Of a stretch of 64,000 bases of DNA, positions 42,053 to 49,038 are shown one piece after another. A model generated the notes under the pieces. It ran no database searches. It was not told where the DNA came from and saw only the letters and a list, made by a program, of their open reading frames with translations. This DNA is from CAIWHR01 sp963811685 (GTDB lineage Bacteria > Pseudomonadota > Gammaproteobacteria > Burkholderiales > Casimicrobiaceae). The position numbers and the translations under genes were made by a program. Positions within the stretch are counted from its first letter, which is position 1. Each line of letters starts with the position of its first letter. The stretch is taken from contig CAWESK010000019.1 of the NCBI GenBank assembly GCA_963811685.1, positions 1 to 64,000 of the forward strand. Reading direction: 5' to 3'.

Positions 42053-42374
42053 CCCTGAGCCGTGTTTGTGTTATACGAACGGTTGGCGCTTGACCGCAGC
42101 AAGATGCGTTCCGGGTTCGAGGAACTCACGCTGGTTCAGCGGCTTGGATGAGGCGCTAGGCGCTGGGAAAGCGCTGACCGTAAGGTCAGCCGACATAGGT
42201 ATCCAGGGCATAGCTATCGCATCCTGTAGCATGCAGTTGACGCCAATTCGCTGGGACCGGCCGCTTCGCGCGGGGACAACGCAACAAAGCACCGTTGTCG
42301 TGGGGGCGCGACCCACGCTTTGCATGGCAAACTCCGGGTGCAGATAATGGATTCGCTGTGGGGAGGCGCCGCCA
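42053..42374. other. Divergent intergenic region, giant repeat protein / hldA
   Basis: Holds promoters for both directions. GGGGAGG upstream of the ATG at 42375 is a strong ribosome-binding site for hldA. An 84-codon open frame on the minus strand has no recognised features. Confidence 0.4.
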
Positions 42375-43304
42375 ATGAGTACCTCTTTGGGTGACCTCGC
42401 CAGCGCGCGCGTGTTGGTTGCCGGGGATGCGATGCTGGACCGCTACTGGTTCGGCGAGGTAAGCCGGATTTCGCCGGAAGCGCCAGTTCCGGTCGTGCGC
42501 GTCGGTCGGATGGAGGAACGACCGGGCGGTGCCGCCAACGTGGCACGCAACGCAGCGGCATTGGGTGCCGACGTAGATCTGCTCGCCGTAGTGGGGCAGG
42601 ACGAGCCGGGGGAGACGCTGGCTCGGCTGCTGCGCGAGGATGGCGTCAGAGCGCATCTGATCCGTGACCACACGCTAAGAACAACCGTGAAGCTGCGGGT
42701 CATCGGGCGCCAGCAGCAGCTGTTACGAATCGACTTCGAGGACGCACCCGCGCGTGACGCGCTCGAAGCCAAGCTGTCCGAGTTCGAATCACGGCTCGCG
42801 CAGGTCGGGGCGGTCATATTGTCAGACTACGCGAAGGGAGCGCTCGCCCACGTCGACCGAATGATCGGCGCAGCGCGCGCGGCGGGGAAGCCGATATTGG
42901 TCGATCCCAAGGGCGACGACTACGAGAAATACAGCGGCGCCACACTCCTCACGCCCAACCGGAGCGAGTTTCGCGAGGTTGTTGGCAGCTGGAAGAGTGA
43001 GTCCGATTTTGAAGCGCGCGGCGATGGCCTGCGCCGGGCCCTCGACCTCGTTGCGCTCCTGGTCACGCGCAGCGAGGAGGGCATGACGCTCTTCCTGGAG
43101 AATGAGGTAGTCCGCGTTCCCGCGGTCGCAAAGGAGGTGTTCGACGTAACCGGTGCTGGCGACACAGTGATTGCAACCCTCGGTGTCATGCTGGCTGCAG
43201 GAAACAGTTTGCGCGACGCGGTGCAATGGGCCAACAAGGCCGCCGGTATTGTCGTCGGGAGGCTCGGAACCGCGGTGGTTCGGCCGAAGGAGCTATTCCC
43301 CTGA
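42375..43304 (+). CDS. hldA: D-glycero-beta-D-manno-heptose-7-phosphate kinase (RfaE1/HldA type)
   Basis: 309 residues, intact; phosphorylates heptose-7-phosphate at C1 in ADP-heptose synthesis. PfkB/ribokinase fold: VLVAGDAMLDRYWFGEVSRI and PGGAANVARNAAALGA near the N-terminus, VDPKGDDYEKYSGATLLTPN mid-protein, and DVTGAGDTVIATLGVMLAAG with the catalytic Asp near the C-terminus. Length matches the kinase-only HldA form rather than bifunctional HldE. It supplies precursor for LPS core and fits the GT9 heptosyltransferase-like gene at 3217-4134. Confidence 0.9.
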   Translation: MSTSLGDLASARVLVAGDAMLDRYWFGEVSRISPEAPVPVVRVGRMEERPGGAANVARNAAALGADVDLLAVVGQDEPGETLARLLREDGVRAHLIRDHTLRTTVKLRVIGRQQQLLRIDFEDAPARDALEAKLSEFESRLAQVGAVILSDYAKGALAHVDRMIGAARAAGKPILVDPKGDDYEKYSGATLLTPNRSEFREVVGSWKSESDFEARGDGLRRALDLVALLVTRSEEGMTLFLENEVVRVPAVAKEVFDVTGAGDTVIATLGVMLAAGNSLRDAVQWANKAAGIVVGRLGTAVVRPKELFP

Positions 43305-43372
43305 GGGAAACACTCTTGGCGGCGCGCCATGACTTTGGTTTAGGTGAACCGATGCGAGGTGCTGCCCATAGG
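43305..43372. other. Short spacer between hldA and IS remnant
   Basis: No hairpin with a T-run is evident after the hldA stop; GACCCTGCCCC at about 43,378 may be an IS3-type terminal repeat and marks where inserted DNA begins. Confidence 0.3.
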
Positions 43373-43572
43373 AATTGACCCTGCCCCGGTTTCACGTACA
43401 TCAGAATGTTGGTAATTTCCTGATGGACGGAGGGCGAGATGGGAAAGAAGGATCGGTTCCGAATCGGCGGTACACCGAGGAGTTCAAGACCGAGGCGGTC
43501 AGGTTGGCGTTGCCGGGCTGGTCAATCTTTTCGGTATCGAGTCGCCTGGGCTCACGGCCGCCATGGCGATAG
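43373..43572 (+). mobile_element. IS3-family OrfA remnant (5' end only)
   Basis: NRRYTEEFKTEAVRLA is the hallmark start of IS3/IS911-type OrfA. It is followed at once by unrelated residues and a stop, so the element is truncated within its first ~20 codons. The preceding TTGACCCTGCCCC resembles a left inverted repeat. A third insertion-sequence scar in a 10-kb stretch. Confidence 0.7.
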
Positions 43573-43736
43573 CCGAACATGTCGCTGACTTGTTGACCGG
43601 GAGCGGGTGACGGCGACGACAACTTCGGCGCAATCGTCCAATCCCTGCGACGCCCCCTTGCGACGTGGACTGGCCGCACCCAGTACCTCGGTTGGCTCGC
43701 GCCGTTGATCCGGCGCAAAGTACTCGCTTTCCCACG
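43573..43736. promoter_or_regulatory. Probable promoter region of the two-domain secreted protein
   Basis: 164 bp between the IS3 remnant and the ATG at 43737; no obvious -10/-35 pair. Not examined further by sequence alone. Confidence 0.3.
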
Positions 43737-44837
43737 ATGAGACTGCTCGCTGCTGTCTGCCTCCTGGCTCAGTCGCTATTCGCGATGGCGGGCCCGTTCG
43801 TCGTCTCCGATCCTGTAGCAGTCGGGGTCAAGCAATGTGGTGTCTACATCGACGGCGCCGCGAGGGTGATATCCCCAGTCGTAGCGCCTGCAGGCGCCAA
43901 CATCTGTAGGTACGACCTTGCTGGTACACCCGTTGGCCCGCACTCGGTAGCCGTGACGGCCATTACGGTCGACGACCCGGTTTGGGGTACCCAGGAGTCC
44001 GCGCGGTCGGTCCCTCTCGCATTCGAGGTGCAAGCCCTGGTCGCCATGAATTACCAAGGCCTCTGGTGGGCGACCGGAGGGACCGAATCTGGCTGGGGCG
44101 TCAATCTCGCGCACCAAGGCGACACGATCTTCGCGACCTGGTTCACCTACGACACGTCTGGCCGGGGCTGGTGGCTGGCGATGACGGCGCCGAAAACGGC
44201 GCCGAACACCTACAGCGGCACGCTCTACCAGACGCACGGGCCGCCGTTCAGTGCGGCGCCATTCAATCCGACCAATGTGTCCGCGACGGCGGTCGGGATC
44301 GGCACGCTGAGCTTCACCGATGCGAACAACGGCACGTTCACCTACGCGCTGACGAGCCCGGCGGTGACGCAGACGAAGAGCCTTGCGCGTGAGGTGTTCG
44401 GGCCGCTGCCGATCTGCACGTTCGGGGGTCAGCCGAACCTGACGCTGGCGACCAACTACCAGGACCTGTGGTGGGCGGCGCCGGCGGGGGTGGAGTCGGG
44501 GTGGGGGATCAACCTGAACCACCAGGGGGACACGATCTTCGCGACCTGGTTCACCTACGATATGGACGGGACACCGATGTGGCTGGTGGTGACGGCGCCG
44601 GAGACGGGGCCTGGGGTGTACGCAGGGGACCTGTACCGGACGTCGGGGGCGCGGTTCGACGCGTTCAACCCGGCGAATGTCGTCCCGACGAAGGTGGGGA
44701 CAGCAACGTTCACGTTCACCGACGGCAATAACGCGACGTTCGCGTACACGATCACCGGCGTGGGGCCGACCCCGGTGACGCAGACAAAGACAATCACGCG
44801 CGACATCTTCGCCGCGCCCGGCACGACCTGTCAGTAA
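43737..44837 (+). CDS. Secreted protein with two copies of an uncharacterised YQ-LWW / ESGWG domain
   Basis: 366 residues with a signal peptide (MRLLAAVCLLAQSLFAMAG). Two tandem ~125-residue modules each read YQ-LWWA, ESGWGxNLxHQGDTIFATW, FTYD, then WL, TAP, Y-G-LY-T and a C-terminal TQTK strand. The pattern is beta-rich and recurs in secreted proteins of Burkholderiales, but I do not recognise a named function. An N-terminal ~85 residues precede the modules. Decayed copies of the same module lie at 45060-45190 and 48448-48591, next to the riboswitch cassettes, so this gene is the intact source or relative of both. Confidence 0.7.
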   Translation: MRLLAAVCLLAQSLFAMAGPFVVSDPVAVGVKQCGVYIDGAARVISPVVAPAGANICRYDLAGTPVGPHSVAVTAITVDDPVWGTQESARSVPLAFEVQALVAMNYQGLWWATGGTESGWGVNLAHQGDTIFATWFTYDTSGRGWWLAMTAPKTAPNTYSGTLYQTHGPPFSAAPFNPTNVSATAVGIGTLSFTDANNGTFTYALTSPAVTQTKSLAREVFGPLPICTFGGQPNLTLATNYQDLWWAAPAGVESGWGINLNHQGDTIFATWFTYDMDGTPMWLVVTAPETGPGVYAGDLYRTSGARFDAFNPANVVPTKVGTATFTFTDGNNATFAYTITGVGPTPVTQTKTITRDIFAAPGTTCQ

Positions 44838-45059
44838 GCCGAGCGTGGCGAGGCCCGCGGCGCGTGGCTAAAGGCAGTTCGCGTAATATCGCGCGGATTG
44901 GATCTCCGCAGGCAGCAAGCGCGGGTTGCGGGCGCTATGGTTTGGGTGCTTCGCGGTGACCAGCGCCGAACGGGGCCCATCTGCGAGCCGCCGGCGACGA
45001 GGCCCCACAGAGGGAAAGTCCGCGCCCGCACACGCGGCGCGTGGTTTCACTCCAACGCC

Positions 45060-45190
45060 GGGGGCGATCCAATCAACGGTCGCCGATTATCTGCACCCTT
45101 GGTTGCCGGCGAGCGAGATGGAATCTGGCCTGGGACACCGGGTTCGCACATCGAGGCGTCAGCGTGTTCGCCACATGGTACGCATGACGT
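45060..45190 (+). pseudogene. Decayed copy of the YQ-LWW / ESGWG domain
   Basis: VADYLHPWLPASEMESGLG in one frame, then FAHRGVSVFATWYA in another, align with the start and middle of the modules at 43737-44837 (NYQDLWWAAPAGVESGWG, HQGDTIFATWFTY). One indel and a stop make it non-functional. It lies upstream of the first PKD cassette and shows that the cassette's upstream DNA descends from such a gene. Confidence 0.6.
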
Positions 45191-45532
45191 CGACGTCGCG
45201 CGATGGCGCGCTTCCACGTCGGTGCAGCACGCTTCCTGTTCGCGCCCGCGGGCAAAACGGCCTGCCGGTAGCGGCAGCATGCGGCGTGGCGGACGCTTCC
45301 CGCCTGGTGGGGCTGTTCCGCCGGAATCGGGAGAACCGATCGCCGCGCTTGGCGATCGTCAGGATGGCGTCCAAGTCCATTTGCGCGAGCGATTCGTTGC
45401 CCAATCCGCGCCTGCCGCGCTTTGCCGATCGAACGTTCGATCTGGCTCCTTTGCGCTTGCCCATCTTGCCAGCCTGCAGGGCGCGATTTGGCGACCCTCG
45501 GGATTTGGCTGGTGCAGTCCAAAATTATGCAT
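45191..45532. other. Upstream DNA of cassette 1, without a gene
   Basis: Contains an open frame but no recognisable protein. It is alignable in patches with 48,600-48,817 upstream of cassette 2 (for instance around GGGAGAACCGATC against GGGGGAATCCGATC), so it is duplicated spacer. Confidence 0.45.
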
Positions 45533-45561
45533 TTGTCATTGCGCGATTTCCATGTTATCGT
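45533..45561 (+). promoter_or_regulatory. Sigma-70-like promoter of PKD cassette 1
   Basis: TTGTCA at 45533-45538, 17-bp spacer, TATCGT at 45556-45561. The same arrangement and flanks recur at cassette 2, which supports it. Transcription would start around 45,568 and read into the riboswitch. Confidence 0.6.
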
Positions 45562-45621
45562 TATGTAAGTGGTGCGCGTGCCCTCACGCGGCGCTCTTAA
45601 TTGATGTTGGCATTACTGCCG

Positions 45622-45715
45622 GTTTGCAAAAAAGCGGCAACCCACATGGGTGGGACGCAAAGCCGAGGGCCTCAGTCTAGGAATGAACAGAGGAGCCTGG
45701 TTGCCAAGGATGGTC
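45622..45715 (+). ncRNA. Cyclic di-GMP-I (GEMM-I) riboswitch 1
   Basis: Shows the GEMM-I core: GGCAACCC, a short hairpin, GGGTGGGACGCAAAGCC, a second helix, then GGTTGCCAAGG closing P1. GGGACGCAAAGCC matches the known consensus for c-di-GMP binding. The P1a hairpin loop is ACAU rather than the usual GNRA. CCAAG-GATGGT-CTTGG at 45,705-45,720 could compete with P1 as an expression platform. There is no T-run, so control of translation of the GTG at 45750 is more likely than termination. Confidence 0.82.
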
Positions 45716-45749
45716 TTGGTGCCTCTTGCCTGTGATTCGGGGAACCATT

Positions 45750-47519
45750 GTGGCTGAGATACCTGCGCCTAACGGCTCGAGAGCGCTAGCCACTGCAGCG
45801 CGATCGATCGGTCTGTTTCTCTTCCTGCTCCTGGTGGCAACGCCCGCCCTTGCGGGTAGCGTCAACTTGGCCTGGGATCCCCCAACCGGTCCAGCGCCGG
45901 CCGGCTACAAGGTTTATTACGGTCCGGCAGCTGGAAACTATCCGTCAAGTGTCGACGTAGGTAGCACTACCTCCTACACGGTTTCCGGTCTGGCGGAAGG
46001 AGTGACCTATCACTTTGCTGCGACTGATTACGACGTCTCGCATACAGAAAGTGGCTTTTCGAATGACGTGAGCGCAACGGTGCCGTACAGCACACCCGTT
46101 GCCAGTTTCAGCGCCAGCGCGACAATGGGCGCCGCCCCGCTTGCGATCAACTTTCTGAACAGCTCCACTGGAACCATCACCAGCTACGCGTGGACCTTCG
46201 GCGATGGCGGCACCAGTACGCTGGCGGCGCCGAGCCACAGCTATGCGGCCGCCGGCGTCTATACGGTGAGCCTGACGGTCACCGGTCCGGGCGGCAGCAA
46301 TACGCAGACGCGCAACAACTACGTGACGGTGACTACCGCCGCACCGGTGGCGCAGTTCACCGGCAGCCCCGTCTCCGGGACGTTCCCGCTGACGGTGAAC
46401 TTCAGCAACACCTCGACCGGGACCATCACCAGCTACGCCTGGACCTTCGGCGACGGCGGCACCAGCACGCTGGCGGCGCCGAGTCACAGCTATGCGGCAG
46501 CCGGAGTCTACACGGTGAAATTGACGGTCACCGGTCCGGGCGGCAGCAATACGCAGACGCGCAACAACTACGTGACGGTGACCACGCCGGCACCGGTGGC
46601 GCAGTTCACCGGCAGCCCCGTCTCCGGGACGTTCCCGCTGATGGTGAACTTCAGCAACACGTCGACCGGCAGCATCACCAGCTACGCCTGGACCTTCGGC
46701 GATGGCGGCACCAGCACCGTCGCCGCACCGAGCCACAGCTATGCGGCGGCCGGGGTCTACACGGTGAGCCTGACGGTCACCGGTCCGGGCGGCAGCAATA
46801 CGCTTACCCGAAACAACTATGTGTCGGTGGCGTCGATTCTGGATACCGGCGTGTACCGGAAGCTGGTCCCGGGAACCGGCGCGCCAGCCTACAAGTTCAT
46901 ATTGCACGAGAATGGTGCCGACGTGAAGATTCCGTTCGGCATGGCAGGGGACGTGCCGCTCGTTGGATACATAAACCCCGGCGGCAAGTCGAGCCTCATC
47001 ATCTACCGGAATGGCCTTTGGTACTTTGATACGAACCGCGACGGCGTTGTTGACGTGGTCGTGGGACTCGGTGGCGTTCCAGGCGACATTCCCCTTACCG
47101 CAAACTTTTCCGGTCCGGGTGGCCTTGACGACCTCGTCATCTACCGCGCGGGCATCTGGTTCGTGGACCAGAATCTGAACGGGTCAGTCGACATGACATT
47201 CGGCCTTGGCGGCGTGCCCGGGGACGTGCCGTTGGCGGGTGATGTCAACGGGGACGGCATTGCGGACCTGGTCATTTACCGCAACGGGATCTGGTACATC
47301 GACACGAACCGCAACGGCAGCGTCGACATGACGGTCTACTTTGGCGGGATGCCGCAGGACATCCCGATGCTGTTCGACTGGGATGGCGACGGCAAGGCCG
47401 ACCTCTGCATCTTCCGCGATGGCATTTGGTACGTGAGCACGAAACGCGACGGCGTGGTGGACGTGATGTTCGCCTACGGTACGACCGGCGACTTGCCCTT
47501 GGTAGGTCAGTTCCACTGA
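45750..47519 (+). CDS. Secreted FN3 - 3x PKD - FG-GAP/VCBS-like protein, c-di-GMP riboswitch controlled
   Basis: About 589 residues. GTG at 45750 is chosen because MAKG/VAEI aligns with the ATG start of the paralogue at 49039; GGGGA precedes it. A signal peptide ends at ATPALAG. An FN3 module follows (VNLAWDPP, YKVYYGPAAGNYP), then three PKD modules (SYAWTFGDGGTSTLAAPSHS), and a C-terminal beta-propeller-like stretch with repeated GDVPLAGDVNGDGIADLVIY and GIWYxDTNRNG units (FG-GAP/VCBS-like, Ca-binding type DxDxDG). Likely a secreted adhesin or matrix protein turned on or off by c-di-GMP. Intact, unlike the paralogue. Confidence 0.82.
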   Translation: MAEIPAPNGSRALATAARSIGLFLFLLLVATPALAGSVNLAWDPPTGPAPAGYKVYYGPAAGNYPSSVDVGSTTSYTVSGLAEGVTYHFAATDYDVSHTESGFSNDVSATVPYSTPVASFSASATMGAAPLAINFLNSSTGTITSYAWTFGDGGTSTLAAPSHSYAAAGVYTVSLTVTGPGGSNTQTRNNYVTVTTAAPVAQFTGSPVSGTFPLTVNFSNTSTGTITSYAWTFGDGGTSTLAAPSHSYAAAGVYTVKLTVTGPGGSNTQTRNNYVTVTTPAPVAQFTGSPVSGTFPLMVNFSNTSTGSITSYAWTFGDGGTSTVAAPSHSYAAAGVYTVSLTVTGPGGSNTLTRNNYVSVASILDTGVYRKLVPGTGAPAYKFILHENGADVKIPFGMAGDVPLVGYINPGGKSSLIIYRNGLWYFDTNRDGVVDVVVGLGGVPGDIPLTANFSGPGGLDDLVIYRAGIWFVDQNLNGSVDMTFGLGGVPGDVPLAGDVNGDGIADLVIYRNGIWYIDTNRNGSVDMTVYFGGMPQDIPMLFDWDGDGKADLCIFRDGIWYVSTKRDGVVDVMFAYGTTGDLPLVGQFH

Positions 47520-47843
47520 CCGGTTGCGCCCAGCGCGTGTGAATCTGCTGGGGCGCCGGGGTGGCGCGTCCGGCGATATCCGAATCGTCCCTCGGAAGCC
47601 GCTTACCGCCCAAGCGACGACGCCACCGGCCGACAGGCGCGACCGACAATTCGCAAAGCGGTCGTACTCGCCCTATCCTTGACAAGCGAGGCTTCCCGTA
47701 ACGTCGCGCGCAGGGCTCCTGAGCGTCGCTTCTGCAGAGCACTTCTTCAGCCTGGTTCTCCGCGTCCCGTGCCGTCGGCCGCCCGGTGTCATCTCCGAAC
47801 CCGTGTTCGCGGCAGAGCTCCGATTCGGGTTATTGGAGGCGGC
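47520..47843. other. Spacer downstream of PKD gene 1
   Basis: No supported gene. The first bases after the stop (CCGGTTGCG) match those after PKD gene 2, showing that the duplication included the 3' flank. No terminator hairpin is obvious. Confidence 0.4.
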
Positions 47844-48395
47844 ATGGTCGTGACGAACAATGCCGACTACGCGCGCACGATCCGAATGCTGCGAGACTGG
47901 GGCGCAGAGAAGAAATATCACCACGTGCTCAAAGGCTACAACTATCGCCTGGAGGGCATTCAGGGAGCGGTGCTCAGGGTCAAGTTGCGTCACCTGGGAG
48001 CCTGGACAGAATCGCGTCGTCGCGCCGCGGCGCACTATGACCAACTGCTCGTCGGGTCCAGCGTTCCGACGCCGATGGCAATGCCCCACGTTCGCCACGT
48101 CTATCACATCTATGCGGTTCGGTCAGCGAAGCGACAGGCTTGGCAGGATGCGTTGCATGCTCAAGGGATACAGACCGGTATCCACTATCCGATCCCCGTG
48201 CATTTGCTCCCCGCATTTGCGGATCTGGGCTACCGCGCTGGCCAGTTCCCACGTTCCGAGCAGGCGGCAAACGAAGTGTTATCGCTTCCGATGTTTCCGG
48301 AGTTGACCGAAGCTCAATGCGGGGAGGTGAGTCGGGCGATCAAAAGTCTCGCGTGCGGAAGTTTCGAGACCAAGAGCCTGACCAGCGCCGTATGA
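47844..48395 (+). pseudogene. DegT/DnrJ/EryC1/StrS sugar aminotransferase, N-terminally truncated
   Basis: MVVTNNADYARTIRMLRDWG, KGYNYRLEGIQGAVLRVKL, HIYAVR and GIQTGIHYPIPVHLLPAF are the C-terminal half of PLP-dependent nucleotide-sugar aminotransferases. The N-terminal half with the PLP-binding Lys (SFxPxKxLG region) is absent from every frame upstream, so the fragment cannot be active. It is an orphan piece of a polysaccharide gene trapped between the two PKD cassettes. Confidence 0.75.
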
Positions 48396-48447
48396 ACGCC
48401 TCCGGGCCGTGATGGAAATGTCGGTCGCTACAAAGCGCGCGATCTAG

Positions 48448-48591
48448 ATTGGTAGAACGGCGACCCTGATATTAGCCAACGGCAATAGCGCGACGTTTAA
48501 CTACGTCAGCGTCGGACCTCCCGCGGTCAACCAGACCAAGTCTATCGCGGGCTTCCTGTTCACGACCACGCCCGGGACCGTGTGCCAGTAG
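48448..48591 (+). pseudogene. C-terminal remnant of the YQ-LWW / ESGWG domain
   Basis: The frame reads LANGNSATFNYVSVG, then AVNQTKSIAGFLF and TTPGTVCQ followed by a stop. It aligns to the last ~45 residues of the protein at 43737-44837 (DGNNATFAYTITGVG, TQTKTITRDIF, APGTTCQ). The same relative position upstream of PKD cassette 2 argues that each cassette was copied together with the tail of such a gene. Confidence 0.7.
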
Positions 48592-48817
48592 GCATGCACG
48601 CGCGTTTCCCGTCGGGTTGGCGCTGTCGAGCGGGGATCGGGGGAATCCGATCACCGCTGCTGATGATCGCGCCGCGATGGTTACACGATGCTCGCGTGGC
48701 GCAGCTTGCCAATCGAACTGGCGTCCGTTCGACGGCGCTACGCTTGACCGTCTGTCCGGCCGGGTGGCATAGCCTGCAAGAATGCGGGATCGACTGATTC
48801 AGGTCAATAATATGCAA
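48592..48817. other. Upstream DNA of cassette 2, without a gene
   Basis: Degenerate match to the 45,300-45,530 region. No open frame worth reporting. Confidence 0.4.
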
Positions 48818-48846
48818 TTGTCATTGACTGATTTCTATGCTATTGT
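48818..48846 (+). promoter_or_regulatory. Sigma-70-like promoter of PKD cassette 2
   Basis: TTGTCA at 48818-48823, 17-bp spacer, TATTGT at 48841-48846. Spacer and hexamers parallel cassette 1 although the intervening bases differ, which suggests that the elements are kept by selection. Confidence 0.65.
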
Positions 48847-48910
48847 CATGTACAAGCGGTAGGCTTGCCGTGTACAGCAATCTTTGTCGACGGTCGCGTC
48901 GTTCCGATTC

Positions 48911-48999
48911 TGAAAATTGGCAGACCACTCGAAAGGGTGGGACGCAAGGCGAGGGTCCGAATTCCCCCAAGGGACGCCGCAGCCTCGTTGTCAAGAATG
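48911..48999 (+). ncRNA. Cyclic di-GMP-I (GEMM-I) riboswitch 2
   Basis: TTGGCAGACCACTC-GAAA-GGGTGG, then GACGCAAGGC, a second helix and TTGTCAAG closing P1. The GNRA tetraloop (GAAA) is canonical here. CAAG...CTTGG/CTTGAC alternatives at 48,991-49,020 could form the expression platform. The start codon ATG of the PKD gene lies 40 bases further on with GGAGAAAGG as ribosome-binding site. Confidence 0.82.
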
Positions 49000-49038
49000 G
49001 ACTTGGCTGCCTCTTGACTGTTGTTGGAGAAAGGCACT

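Noticed and set aside
42071..42325. 84-codon minus-strand frame upstream of the giant protein
   Set aside because: No known motif or signal peptide; overlaps the expected promoter region of hldA.
44926..45600. A 225-codon plus-strand open frame upstream of cassette 1
   Set aside because: It has no signal peptide or domain of its own; the parts that match known sequence are decayed remnants of the neighbouring two-domain protein.
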